Assembly (NCBI GenBank): GCA_037176845.1
Contig: JAYKXP010000005.1
Location: forward strand, 558,001-622,000
Source of the DNA: Paramarasmius palmivorus
Taxonomy: Eukaryota; Basidiomycota; Agaricomycetes; Agaricales; Marasmiaceae
Direction of reading: 5' to 3'
Length of the DNA: 64,000 nucleotides
The notes below the pieces were generated by a model. The model saw only the letters and a program-made list of their open reading frames with translations. It was not told the origin of the DNA and did not search any database. Below, one piece after another: positions 12,601-24,088 of this stretch (the first letter of the stretch is position 1; each line of letters opens with the position of its first letter). A program made the position numbers and the translations under genes.

Positions 12601-13505
12601 TTAATCAGGAGAATCAGAATCATAAATCTTCTTGCGGAGGTTAAGAACTCGAGGCAATTTAGGCTCTCCTCGCAACAACATTTGACACCCCTCACGAATT
12701 TTTTGATCTCCCTCTACCATCGCATACAAGAGCCTGAGCGCCGCAATCACGTCTGCATCAGCGTTGTGACTATCTGCAGGCCATTCCCCTATAAAGGACT
12801 TGTACGCGTATGCTAGTTTCTTGCATGCAGCGTACTCGGAGCTACGGTAGTGTTCATACAGGGCCATAGCGTCCACGATAAATAGACCGCCTTCCCGCGG
12901 ATCCCAGTCCAGTTTGCATCGTGTGAACTCCCGCGTGAGGAGAGGGATGTCGAAGTTGGAGACATTATACCCCGTGATATCGCATCCGCTCAGGAAATTA
13001 TGTAGACCCTGCGCATACTCCGAAAACGGAGGTGCTGAACGGATGTCAGTATCCTCGATGCGGTGAACTTCATATGCTGCGAGGCTGGACCTGAAAGCGT
13101 CTCCAGGATTAACGTAGAGTGTGCTGTTTGTACCGTTAGAGATTCCAGGTGCGTAGAATTCGATTCCGTTATCGGGATGTATTTTCATGAAAGCCATTGC
13201 AATAACACGGGTTCCAGGACCTTGTAGACCGGTGGCCTCGAGGTCGAAGCAAACGAGAGGACGAGCCAACTGTAGCTTGACGTTTTCGATTTGAGCCGAT
13301 AGAGCAACGAGTGAACTTTTACGCTAGCTCAGGGAAATAAGTCCAAAGTCTAGTAGTTAGCGTTGTCTCGAGTACCTGATAAATTATAACAACGCACTTC
13401 TAGCTCTCGGAGCCGCACTCTAAGACTGTGAATAGTAATGCTATCCTCTTCGAGACCATCGCCGACACGACGACGTTTGTGGTTCGTTGCAAGTTCAGCA
13501 GACAT
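12601..13505 (-). CDS. DEDDh-type 3'-5' exonuclease (DnaQ/RNase T fold)
   Basis: Two exons, 13398-13505 and 12601-13323 (phase 0), give 276 aa. The longest open frame begins only at a TTG, so the upstream exon (MSAELATNHKRRR) is required; it adds an NLS-like basic stretch and a short coiled coil. Exo I is FDLEATG (D63, E65), Exo II is NFDIPLL and Exo III is HNADADV, matching the metal-binding DEDDh set for hydrolysing DNA or RNA 3' ends. A C-terminal helix of about 40 residues follows. Whether the substrate is DNA or RNA cannot be told from the sequence. Confidence 0.85.
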
Positions 13506-13771
13506 ACTGGCTATGTGGAAGGTGCGGTTCAGAAACAAGTTCAGAATCCAGATTCACATGACACTGTGATTGCAATGAGCGATCACGTGGATATCAAATA
13601 CGGGTCAAACCGAGGTCAACGCTTGGATCCTCTATACTCAAAATCCATAGATATACACCAAGAAAGTTTCCTATCAAACCATGGCTATGTACTTGAGAGC
13701 TGCCAAGTACTCCTCCTGCAACGCGATCATCTCCACTCAGTTGTATACATGCTTGCCATCATCGTTCAGGC

Positions 13772-15592
13772 CTACCCACTGTGACTGAGCACCTTTGGCA
13801 ACGCAATACGACATTTGACACCCCTTGCCGCCAATTCCTTCACCCTTTGTTCCAATTCATTAGGTAGACAATGCCTCATGGTGTGGTCACCAGAAATGGG
13901 GCGATCAAGTGCCAGTGATATATTCGGAATGGGTTCCCCACGTCTTTCCCTCGATTCCGCCATGTCCAAGGCAGACGCTGCAATTTTGAATTGTTTGTTG
14001 GTATCATAGCCCGTATCCTTCCTTGACTCCTGAATGTCCAAGTTTCGGATGCACGGGAGCAGAGGCGACTGTGGCTCGGACATCCTGGTAAATAGGTCCA
14101 CCAAAACTGATGGCTCTGGATCTTCAAAAGCTTCAACCCTCTCGCGTGGCACCCACATTTCAAGATTCAACCTAGCTAAACTTGGCATAAGCTCCAGAAG
14201 AGAGATAATAGCACCACTCGAATATGACTCGACATGAAGTGTCAAGTCCTCAAGGGAACATGCCGAACGTTGGATGAGAGCACGTAAAGCTCCGAAGTTG
14301 CTGGCAGAGCCGCCATAGTAAATCCGGTTGGGTACATCGGTTGTATGACCGTCATTTCCTGAGAATTCCTGACCTGTGAAGATCTCGAGTGAAGAAAGGG
14401 AGGATAATATCACAAAGGAAAACAAGAGGTCCAAATTTGAGAGATTCTTGGAAGTCGTGATAGTAAACTTCCGGGTGTGTATAGGGTGAGGAGTGTGAGG
14501 TGGGGCCGCGGGGCACCATCCGGGCATGAAGTCGTGGAGGTTCAATGACACGAGTTTTGGGCATCGAGAGAGCATTTCAAGGAATGCCGTATAGTCTTGC
14601 TTTCTGATTGTCAAGTTGCGAAGGTTCTTGGGGAAACTGTCGGCTCGGAACTTGTCCACAGATACGTCGATTAGATTTGGTGCGACCTTGACCAAATCCC
14701 AGAACCATCGATCAACATGACTAGGTTCACGGTAAACTCGATCGCTGAAAGACGACAAGAGAGGAAATCCCTTGGGTCGACAATGTTCGGGAACGAAGCC
14801 AATCAGATCATAACGATCGGGTTCGTAATGCAATTCTCTACACCGGTATAGCTCCTTCATCACCGAACGAAGGACACCGGATCCCACCTGTCCAATGACT
14901 ACATCTTCTATACTGTCTTCCGACCCCAAATCTCGATCCGACGAAATATAAGTTTCCTGCCGGAGGGACATCTTCAGTGGATGTTGGACCGAACGGCGGA
15001 GGTACAGCTTAACCAGATTCGCATGTCTCCTCTTCATTTGACTGACGTCGAGACGGAGGGATGACCATAGTGAAGGCGACGCGATTATGATGCTTCTCCA
15101 GTGAAAACAGACCTGAGATAAGGCGACAGTAGTTACAATAGTGGTTTTGCTGAGCACTGGGTCCGCTTCACATTGTTCGCAATGCCAACAGTCATCGCGA
15201 CATCCACAATAACCGTCCTCAACATGAGAACTAATGTCAAGGGAAAATTGGTTTCGGGCATCTCCCATGCATACGTGCGTGAATATTTCTTGCAACACCT
15301 CGACAGGAATTCTCCGAATAGGGGTCCCCCAACTCTTCCGCCTTTGAATCTCCTGGCGCAGTGTATCTCTGCGGTTCTCAAGTTCCCTCAGAGTGTCCCG
15401 AACACTTCTGATGGTCTCCTCCAGGCGATTCAAGTCCGACATCTCCGCCTCGACCAAATTGTGCATCTGAGAAATAACCTCCCTGGAAGGAAGGAGGTTT
15501 GACCGCAGAGCTTGAATGTCAACTGTGGGATGATGCGGCTGAGGCGTGTCGTCGAGAAATGGAGCGTGACATTTTTTGCATCTGAGCAGCAT
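13772..15592 (-). CDS. F-box protein with N-terminal cysteine motif
   Basis: One long exon; from the ATG at 15592 it gives 606 aa, while the frame upstream reaches only a TTG. It starts MLLRCKKCHAPF, a CxxC knuckle frequent in agaricomycete F-box proteins. A coiled coil follows (about residues 40-95), then an F-box-like segment, IRRIPVEVLQEIFTHV ... LSQVCFHWRSIIIASPSLW, at about residues 100-190. The rest is a leucine-rich domain. Presumed Skp1-binding substrate adaptor; no substrate is implied. An upstream non-AUG or extra 5' exon remains possible. Confidence 0.8.
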   Translation of the reverse strand: MLLRCKKCHAPFLDDTPQPHHPTVDIQALRSNLLPSREVISQMHNLVEAEMSDLNRLEETIRSVRDTLRELENRRDTLRQEIQRRKSWGTPIRRIPVEVLQEIFTHVCMGDARNQFSLDISSHVEDGYCGCRDDCWHCEQCEADPVLSKTTIVTTVALSQVCFHWRSIIIASPSLWSSLRLDVSQMKRRHANLVKLYLRRSVQHPLKMSLRQETYISSDRDLGSEDSIEDVVIGQVGSGVLRSVMKELYRCRELHYEPDRYDLIGFVPEHCRPKGFPLLSSFSDRVYREPSHVDRWFWDLVKVAPNLIDVSVDKFRADSFPKNLRNLTIRKQDYTAFLEMLSRCPKLVSLNLHDFMPGWCPAAPPHTPHPIHTRKFTITTSKNLSNLDLLFSFVILSSLSSLEIFTGQEFSGNDGHTTDVPNRIYYGGSASNFGALRALIQRSACSLEDLTLHVESYSSGAIISLLELMPSLARLNLEMWVPRERVEAFEDPEPSVLVDLFTRMSEPQSPLLPCIRNLDIQESRKDTGYDTNKQFKIAASALDMAESRERRGEPIPNISLALDRPISGDHTMRHCLPNELEQRVKELAARGVKCRIALPKVLSHSG

Positions 15593-15929
15593 GGCAGCCG
15601 CTGGGGCAGATCGTTCAGTGAGAACGGATTCGAGTAGACGCCTATATTGGTACGTTAACGACGTTGGCAAAAGAAAAGGACCGAACCTTACTGTTCTTGT
15701 CTGGAACGTGTCATGATGGTTGGAAGCAAAGCGTGTCTGAGCGCTTAGTCTGACCAGCGCTTATTATAAGCAGCCAAAACGGTGCATACGATAATGAGTG
15801 TCCAGTGAAAAGGTAATGTCTACAATACACGTATCGTTTCCATTCCAACTAAGTAATTCCCTTGGAGGATCGGTATAAGATGAAGATGTATCTATTCCAC
15901 TCAAATAGTACAGGGCAATAAAATGATCC
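15593..15929. other. Intergenic gap between F-box gene and myosin-I 3' end
   Basis: About 340 bp: the myosin-I 3' UTR followed by the promoter of the minus-strand F-box gene. Nothing coding is supported. Confidence 0.4.
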
Positions 15930-18900
15930 CTAATCAGCAAGCCTCTGTGCTCTCTTTGCAAGCTATGTGTACACACATTCAAAACCAGTCCATCCTTCAT
16001 AGGGATTGAATGACTCACCATACTAGCCAAATCCATCTGACCGGCAGGAGCTGGAGGGGGCTTTGCCCCTCCTACTTTGGGTGCGGCGGCTGCAGGTGTC
16101 GGTCTCGGTGCAGTTGGAACAGGTGGCTTCCCGGGAGCCTTTGGAGGAGCAGGTTTTGCGCCAGGAGGTGTTGGCTTCGCCCCAACGGGAGGTGCAGGTG
16201 GTTTCGGTTTGCTTGCAATTGGTGGCGCGGGTTTATTACCACCCAGAACACTCGAAGGCCTCGAGCTCGCAGGTGAATCATCCGCCGTCGACGAACTTGG
16301 TGTCTTCTTCCAAGGTGTCGCGGATCCATTCGAAGGTGCCATACCTGGGAACACTGAGATGGGTTTGGCCGATGGGTTGGCAGTCACCGATGATGCCACT
16401 ATAGGCTTTGGTGCTGATGCTGTCGCCGACGCCGCTGGGGTAGGTCTGGGAGGCACCTTTCTTGGTGGCGGTGGCGGTGCTGCAGGCGCTGCCTTCGGGA
16501 CAAGTTCAAGGTAGTTGCTGGGTGCCCAGCCTTCGACACCATCTTTCTTGACCAACCACCAACCGCCATCACCTTCTTTCTCAATTACTTCGACTAGATC
16601 ATCCTTTTGCAGGGTCATTTCACCTTCCTGACCTGAAAAGGCGTATTTGGCCTTGTACATGTCAACTTCGGGTTCTGCAGGATGAGCAGGGGGTGGCGGC
16701 GGCGGTGGCGGTGGTGCGCGAGGAGCTGCCCCGCCGGCGGACGGTTTCGGGATAGCGACTGGCTTCGATACGGATGCTGCTGAAGGCGCCGCCGGAGCAA
16801 CGGCGCTTTGGCCTGGTAGAGGTCTGACTGCTGGTTTGGGCTTGGCGGACGATGTAGGTTTCTGAGGACTATTGAGACAACTTCAAAAGGCTAACAATGG
16901 CAACTTACGCTAGGTCCGCCTGCTCGTAGCAGTTTACCTTGAGTGATAGGTCGGACAACTCCTGCCTTCCTCTTCGCAGGAGGGCGAGACAAGCTACCTG
17001 GTGGCTCACCAGAAGGTACATGAACAGTATGGCTCTTGTATACGTCATCCTTCTGCACCGTCTCATCCTTGACGAACTTGATCTGCGCTCGCTTTTCTTT
17101 CTTTTTCGCGTAATCAATCCTATACTTTGTTGAGAAAGCGTCAATAAGAAGTAGCAATGAAACTTACATTGGCACAATCTGAAGATTGATGCCTCCTTGT
17201 GATAACTGCATGAGGTTGGAAGCCAGTTCTGTCTTAAAGTAACAGCTGAAGACTGGATCACCCTCCTCCGAAGCGTTCCCATGCAGCACCTACAAATATA
17301 AGCTTGTGAAATGCATTGGTTAAAAGATTGCTTACTATCCAGTCATCTCGTAGCGTTGACATTGATATGGCTTTGATCGTCACCAATGGGATTTTTCGCT
17401 CAAGCGAGGTCATCACGTGTCCGTCTTTCGCAGTGGTGATTGCAATGTGAACGGCTTTCTTAGTCTAGAAAACGTTGGCTTGAGTCCACTAAACCACTAG
17501 ATGAGTGTAGACTTACGACAACGATCCATCTCGGACTAGGTTTACTGGAGCGACCTAATTTCGATACCAGCAATTGGATCTTGCTACTGAATGTAACTTC
17601 ATCCCCTATAGTGGCTTGTAAGGACCATATTTAAAGGTAAGATGGATAGAAAGTGCACACCTCCGATTCCACAAGCAGTAGCCAACTCTTCGCCGAATGC
17701 ACTCTTCCCGTTGACGTCTAAATAGTCACCCATGAATCGCCGATAGCTAAGCAAACTGAACCTTCTGCGTTCCTTGCGACCAGCGAGCATTTGATGCCCA
17801 TAGTCCCTTATCTGCGCATACGCAATGCCTTCTTTGTTGTTCTTCCAGAAGCGCTGTATCCGCCTGGCACATTCGTTTTTGTATCGCAAATAATTCCTGA
17901 AAGCACGCTGAATACGAGCAGCCATGTTATGCCAGTATCTGTCACGCATAGTTTCCAGAGCGAAGAGCTGGCGTAAAAAAGGTCAGAAAAGGTGATAGGT
18001 CTGCCTATAAACACACACCGTCTCCGGGTTCTTGATGAAGGCCTTTGTGACACCCATCTGCCATTCCTCTTTAGCAATACCGGTGTCCTTTAAAATCTGT
18101 TCACATCCCGACTTCGCATTGCCGTGCCAGGTGTATTCTCCTGCGTATGACGTATTCGGAGACAGGAGATAGAATCGTTCGACCATCTTTTCGAAAGTGT
18201 TTCGATACGCGAAGCCAGCTCGACGTACGCGGATGTTTTCTTGAAGACCGAGGTATTTGATCTGATGGAGAATGGCCTTTGTATCGTATTCAGTTGAGCT
18301 TCGATTCTGGTTTGGTTTGATAGTTCGGATATAAGACGGTTGTGCTTTCATGAGATTTTCAACGAGAGTGTTGGCGGATGCCTACAGAGTTGAATGAGTA
18401 TTGCTTATGCCGTGAAGTGATGGCCTACCTTAATTCTGTCTCCGGCAGTGGGTGGTCTCTTCTTGCTGTTGGGGTCCGGACGATCGGGGAACAATGACTG
18501 GAGGAATTGATTGCCACTTGAAGCCACTAGATCCAACAGATCCTTAATCAAAGAGTCCTTGTTCTTGTCTGTCATACCAGAGACGTTGTACATCACATCC
18601 CCGGCGTAATGCTTGACCAAAAACTGGGCACCACGGGCTTCAAAGTGAGGATTTGAAGCTAGTGCTGCTGTTCGCTGGACGAAGCTGCTGTCAGCAGCCG
18701 CGGGGTCTGCGTGTGCGGTTGCACACGCGTCATTGAGAGCGGCAAATATGCCCGGAGGTCGACGTTCTTCAATAAGGTCGCATACAATCTTGTTGTTGAA
18801 ATATTTGATGGGCGTCCAGGTAATCTGTTCTCGAACATATTCCTCTTGTTCAGTCTTCAGGGTCAGTTCAATGAAGATCTGCTGAAGCTTCTCGTTGACA

Positions 18901-20624
18901 TAGTTAATACACAGCTGCTCGAAGGAGTTGTCCTAAGGGCAGAATTAGTTATATATATCTTTGCATAGAACATCGTGCAAGGGTACCTCGAAGATTTCAA
19001 AGCCAAAGATATCCTTTATAGGCAAGATCCGTGAGCAGTGAGTTCGCCTAACGAATGTAGTTACTAACCAAAATGCCGATGACCTGCGCATGAGCTGAAC
19101 GTGGTTTCATCGCAACGTTGATTCTGGACACGATCCATTCGAATAGGTTGTTGTATATCGCTTTTGCAAGCGCGTCGCGCCCTGCGCCTGCTTGAGCCGG
19201 ATTTAGTGGAACATCGTAAACGGACCCTCTTCGTCCACCACGTTGCGTTTCCATGACTCGAGTGGTAAGAACCTTCTGCACTGCCGCCGAGTCAACTTCC
19301 ATGAGATAAGCAACAAATTCAGGAACGCCGGCATCGGCGATAGATGAGTTGCCATCGTCGTTTTCCGCAAATTGGACATTTCCTAGCCATAGGATGATAG
19401 CAAGCATACGGAAGATCTCGCTTTGTTCATGTTCGGTAAGACCAATGACCTGCATTGCTTTCTGAGAAGAATAGGTGAACCGACGCAAATTGCTTGATGA
19501 GGTGATACATACGATGGTTTCTCCATAGTCATGCACATCATCAATATCCTGAACTTCTAGACAATTGCTCAAGCTGGTATACGCATAGGCCTCAGGCCCT
19601 TGAAGACCAAACATCTCTGTAAAATGAGATCAAGCACCAACGACAAGGTGTCCCTGGAAGTCGTACATACCCCGCTGTTCGTCGCTAGCTCCCTTGGTGA
19701 ACTGGTAAAATATATGGAAGTTTCTCTCGTTCTCAACTTGGCCCACAACACGTCCCTTCTCTAGCAGATAGTTCGTGATCTTGGCACCGACAGGCTCCCC
19801 GTGCGAGTTGAACATGATTTCCAAATACTTCCCCTGTAGTGAAGAATGAATATTGATGCGGCACACGTTTCACTGCAGCAACGTACGTGACGACTAGAGT
19901 TATTGTTCCTCAGCGTTTTGGCACAACCGAAACTTTCTAGAAGAGGATTTGTCGCCAAAACCATATCTTTGATCTCCTGAATACTGCTATCTTGTCCTCC
20001 TGATACAGCAGCAATATACTGCATGATTCGCTTTGCTGCTTCAGTCTTCCCAGCACCGGATTCTCCTGAGATGATAACACATTGATTCTCGTGATATGCA
20101 TTCATGTTGTAGTATGCAGATTCAGCGATACCGAAGACATGAGGGGGGACTTCGAGCCTGTTCTTGCCACGATAACGTTGAAGAACTTCGTCGGTGTAAA
20201 TACCAAGATCTGACATGAGTCTCTATATTAGCCGAATGAATTCTCGGGATTGTAACGTGCACGCACCTCGGAATGGGTTCACAGAAATCAATACGGCTCC
20301 GATGTATGTGTAGATTTCACCAGTCGTCCACCGTTTCTGAAGGTTCTCGTTGATGCTCTCGTTGCTAATCGTCGTCAAAAGAGTCATATCTGATACACCA
20401 ACGGTCTTCTTCTTGAATCCCTCCTTCCAATCAGCCTGGTTAGAGCCTCATTAGTGATAATCTGCTCGTTTCAACAGTTTGTAGGGCTCTTACCTTGGCG
20501 ACGCCTCCTTTCGTTGTCGACCCACCCTTCTTAGCGGGTGCCACTTTCTTTCCCGCCTTCTTTGAGGGTGCCTACAGTTCGGTGAGTCACGGCCTGGTCT
20601 CGCCAAGGTGAGGAAACTGACCAT
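15930..20624 (-). CDS. myo1: Class I myosin (actin motor of endocytosis and polarity)
   Basis: A many-exon gene with the full fungal myosin-I layout. The P-loop is [14 protein letters not shown] near 20050. The TEDS-site region [11 protein letters not shown] near 19210 has Ser in a PAK-type RRGS context, so phosphorylation control is likely. Two IQ motifs lie near 17900 ([11 protein letters not shown] and IQRFWKNN), followed by a lipid-binding TH1 tail, a Pro/Ala-rich TH2 region, an SH3 domain ([17 protein letters not shown]) and a second Pro-rich stretch. The first exon is only the ATG (20622-20624), followed by a 50-bp intron and [10 protein letters not shown]. The last exon, 15930-15962, encodes [10 protein letters not shown] and a stop, giving a [16 protein letters not shown] end without the acidic tryptophan tail. 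The mobile element begins 191 bp upstream of the start. Confidence 0.93.
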
Positions 20625-20807
20625 GATCTAAGTTGGGATTATCTCCGGTATAATGTGAGTATAAGATTGAGGGGAAGATAAGGGGTATCGTAGTATGAGA
20701 GCGTATATGTACGAAGTGGAAGTGAGAGTGGACGTCGATATTGATATTGTGGGCAATTTCGACACCGGCCCTTGCCGCGTGGTAAGTATGTCATCATCAA
20801 GTCCGCG
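20625..20807 (-). promoter_or_regulatory. Remaining proximal promoter and leader of the myosin-I gene
   Basis: The 183 bp between the myosin-I ATG and the target-site duplication. It is the only host DNA left between the gene and the element. No sure TATA box was identified. Any upstream control element originally farther away would now lie beyond 38884. Confidence 0.5.
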
Positions 20808-20815
20808 CGTCTGCG
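20808..20815. repeat. Left target-site duplication of the element (CGTCTGCG)
   Basis: The 8-bp sequence CGTCTGCG lies immediately outside the left inverted repeat and recurs at 38877-38884 outside the right one. With this 8-bp choice the two terminal repeats align in register from their first base. Eight base pairs is the duplication size known for Zisupton/KDZ transposons. Confidence 0.85.
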
Positions 20816-21033
20816 CGGATAGCCACTGTAAGAAAGTCCCACGAACTCTTACGCGCGCGAACGAAAAATTTATGTGGGCTTATCCCACATTTTACACGAA
20901 ATCCATACTGTCCCAGTGTACTATACTTATCATAAATGTTTTGAACGAATATATGTGATGGGAATGCGGCATCTGGTTCTTCTAAGTCTTCAAGAACGAC
21001 GGTAAAGTCTCGTGACACCTTTATTCACACGCC
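20816..21033 (+). repeat. Left terminal inverted repeat
   Basis: Matches the reverse complement of 38661-38876. The best-conserved stretches are TCCCACGAA, then TCTTACGCGCGCGAACG (20847-20863; reverse complement at 38829-38845), then TATGTGGGCT, then ATACTGTCCC, and CTCGTGACA near the inner end. The outermost 20 bp differ mostly by transitions. The repeat runs straight into the first palindrome of the array. Confidence 0.85.
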
Positions 21034-22186
21034 GGTTCCTCAGAACTCCTCATCTCAAGTCGTCGACGGACGATTCTTGGGAACCACCTCCATAGTGGAT
21101 GGTCGCTCCAATGGGGTGTACCTTTTGGTGATAGATGGTACGCTTGGGGATTTCAGCAGGTGCGCCGCCTATTCTGAGGCTATATGTCTGTATCGGCTCA
21201 GCATTCTACAGCACCGTTATTTGGTTCTCAGTTCTGGAGAACTGATCTCCTCCAGGCGTCTGGCAGGCCGTTCGCAAGAACTATAGACTGGACAGACAAC
21301 CTTCACAGTTCACAAGGACCGTCATCTCCGCGGTTCGCAAGAGCCGGATACGACCTGGATATGTCCTCACCCCCTGCTCTGCCCCTGCCCCCAGAATCGT
21401 CGTCTTGCTATGGTTCATGGGAACCATCCCCTATCCTCAACCCCCTAAAATTACCTGGTGCGGGATGCACACCTAGCTTTGGATAGTCCACCCAGATGGT
21501 CGTTCATTCAAATTCGGCCTATCACCCCACAGTCCTTGTGAACTGCACCTTGATCCTCTACCAGGCGACCGTTTGTCAGGACTGCCCTTGAATCACGTGT
21601 TCATTGATTCTCGCAGTCCCTGAGAACGTTCGTTCAATCAGATCTCCCGGTACGGTTCCTATGAACCGCCCCTCTCTCCATTGCCTGGCCGCGGTTTACC
21701 AGAACTCTCATCGACTCTGACCTTTCGGCACGGTTCCTATGAATCACGCCCCTATCCTGTATGCCATCACTCACCTCGAAAGCAACAGTTCTGATGGACC
21801 ATCACCATTCCAACCTCTCCATTTGGCTCTTACGAGCTGTACATACTATCCTGAATACACTTGCGAACAGGATCTCATCAGCGTTTACTGGGATCGCTAT
21901 GCAAGCTCCTTGGGTCCCATTCGCTCTGCGATAAGTGCCAGCAGCTCGCCCGGGCTCTTTTACGCTGTATCGGTCGGTCGTTTGCGGTTCTTATGAACCG
22001 TCTAGTATGGCTGGCCGTGGCTCTCAAGAACTGCCATCATCATTTGATTTACACAACGGTTCATCAGAACTGTGATTCATCGTAGCCTTCCTCTGCAATT
22101 CCTCAGAACCATGACCCTTACCCTGACCTGTCAATAGTTCGCTAGAACTAGCGTTTATCGGTCTTTGGTGACGGTTCACGCAAACC
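21034..22186. repeat. Left subterminal array of phased 14-bp palindromes
   Basis: About 23 copies of RGYTC-N4-GARCY, some degenerate. Start positions include 21034, 21072, 21230, 21269, 21307, 21332, 21412, 21531, 21570, 21615, 21654, 21693, 21732, 21787, 21825, 21904, 21943, 21986, 22019, 22058, 22097, 22136 and 22173. Most neighbours are 37-40 bp apart, or a multiple of about 39 where one copy has decayed. The arms are conserved; the four central bases are not. The array has no plausible gene. It is most simply read as a set of dimer-binding sites for an element-encoded protein. Confidence 0.9.
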
Positions 22187-22308
22187 TTCCGGAAGAGGCC
22201 GGAGCTATATAGGCACTACACACGTCGCGCGTGTCTGGCAAGCCCTCCATTTATCCTTCCACACCCACCTAGTACTCCCCAATTTCCGACACCTGCCCTT
22301 CCTTTGCA

Positions 22309-23956
22309 ATGTTTGACACAGAGACCATTCGTAGCACAAACTACCTCATTCACTATGTCGAAACCTTACCGGCACTACCTCCCAGGTAAACATTCTTTCT
22401 TTCTGTCAGACTGTGTAGCTAATAACAATCTATAGTGGCCGTTACATCCAGCTATTCAACAAGGAGGTCATTCTTGCTGCACTAGACCAAACTTATAGAG
22501 CTACGGTTTGGCTGAAAGATGCTCACCGGTTCGGAGAACTGCAACAACAGGATTACGTTCGACTCCGTGATGCACTTCGACGCTACCGACAAAATTTGCG
22601 GGGCCTAATAGCGCCATTCAATCGTTGCCCGCCCGAAATCGTTGTCCGCATATTCAAATACACCACACCCGAAGTCATACTTGATGATTTCCCGCGAAGT
22701 GCAGACAGGCCGTTACCCGCATTCTATTGTCCCCAGCTTACGGTCCTTGCCAGAGTATCTCGGGCATTCAACTCGATTATATCTGCCCATCCCACGTTTT
22801 TCAGCACCATTCGTCTTCGCCGACGGATTCACTGCAGCGCACATCCTCCCGTTGTCTCAGAGCGGCTTTCCCGTCTCCTTCGGTTATCTGCTGCTAGGCC
22901 CCTTGACATCGTCATAGAATTCGTAGACCATGGCAACTACTGGCCACCCATGCCAAAAGTAGTTCAGCTTCAACCGTGTTCCACCATTGTGCAGCTGAAA
23001 CAGAAGCCATGGAAGAAGTTCCTGGTATTCGGCGCATCATACGTGGCAGCGGCAGTCATCACCGACCGCAACTTTTTCCCAGCACCGATAGCTCAGTCGT
23101 TGACTGTGATACACTTATGCATTCTCTCCTCCCTCGATGACTTTCTTGAGACATTGATGCAATGTGTCATCCCTCTTAACCATCTATCCATTACATCTAG
23201 GCAAGACTGCTCGGAAATCCCCAACCTCAATCATTCCATGCGTCTACCCGACACTCTTCATCATATTCGCATTGAAGGTGGCAGTAGAACAGCCCTGTAC
23301 CTTCTTCGAGCAGCTACACAAGTTCCGTCCGCTACGGTTGTGCTGACCAATGGTCTGGACTGCATATCCGGGAACTGGCAAATCAACGGATACGCGCATC
23401 ATGCATACAAGGATCGGTGTCTCCACAGTCCCATCACCTTGCCTAGGATGACGACGTTGTACGTGTCGGACGGAGACCATTTCCGGCACGTTTGCCCTGA
23501 CCTTTTACGTTGGATCAACCTTCCTGTCCTTCACACGTTCGCGCTCACATGGGACACGACCAGCCATTTGACAACGATCTATATCTCCGCTCTCAACAGT
23601 TTCTTTGACCGCAACACGTCCATTAGCCAAGTACTGCTTACGGGTACACCAGTCGACAAAACGATTCGTGCAGGGCCGCAATGCATTATTCGACACTACC
23701 CCGCACCACCATCCAGTGACAGGTATTCCCCGGCAGGATCTGACTACGATTATGACGAATACGATGAATCTGACGGCTCCCTGTCGGATGCCAGCCTGGA
23801 CTTCATAGTTGAGTGCGCCTGCACCTCTCACCTTGCCTGCCATTGTGCAGACCTCCGACAGTATGTGTCCACCTTCTACTGTTGTCAGTCATTGCTAACC
23901 TAAATTGTAACAGAGCAACGGAGCCTAGAACGCCAGGTTATTCGGCCTGGTCTTGA
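22309..23956 (+). CDS. F-box protein carried by the transposon
   Basis: Three phase-checked exons, 22309-22385, 22436-23860 and 23914-23956, give 514 aa. An F-box-like motif, FNRCPPEIVVRIFKYTTP ... VLARVSRAFNSIISAHPTFF, lies at about residues 80-140. The middle part has weak leucine-rich character. An acidic Asp/Tyr-rich stretch (SDYDYDEYDESD) near residue 465 is followed by a small Cys/His cluster (ECACTSHLACHCADL). The ATG lies about 120 bp inside the last palindrome of the left array, and transcription runs inward. A transposon-borne Skp1 adaptor could direct host ubiquitin ligase towards a target useful to the element, but no target is visible. Confidence 0.82.
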
Positions 23957-24088
23957 GATGATGTTTCATCATTGTACTTATCCTTCGGTTACGGTTAAAT
24001 ATCATCCGATTAATATTTATCTACTGCCCCGTACGTGTACCTAATGAGCGCAATGATGAATGTTCATGTCAGCGGTAGTATACATCGG

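Noticed and set aside
20808..20816. 9-bp target-site duplication (CGTCTGCGC)
   Set aside because: The ninth base also matches, but the inverted repeats align in register only when the duplication is 8 bp, the known KDZ size.
21184..21996. Open frames of 85-100 codons inside the left array
   Set aside because: They run across the palindromes, have low-complexity Ser/Pro content, no domain and no splice continuation; frames arise by chance in this composition.
21034..22186. Possible CRISPR-like array (short palindromic repeats at regular spacing)
   Set aside because: The repeats are degenerate 14-mers of 5-4-5 form without a conserved centre, the genome is eukaryotic, and there are no cas genes. 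Transposon subterminal sites explain it better.
21034..22186. Heat-shock elements (TTCnnGAA)
   Set aside because: The spacing between TTC and GAA is four bases in nearly all copies, not two, and the flanking G and C are part of the conserved arm.
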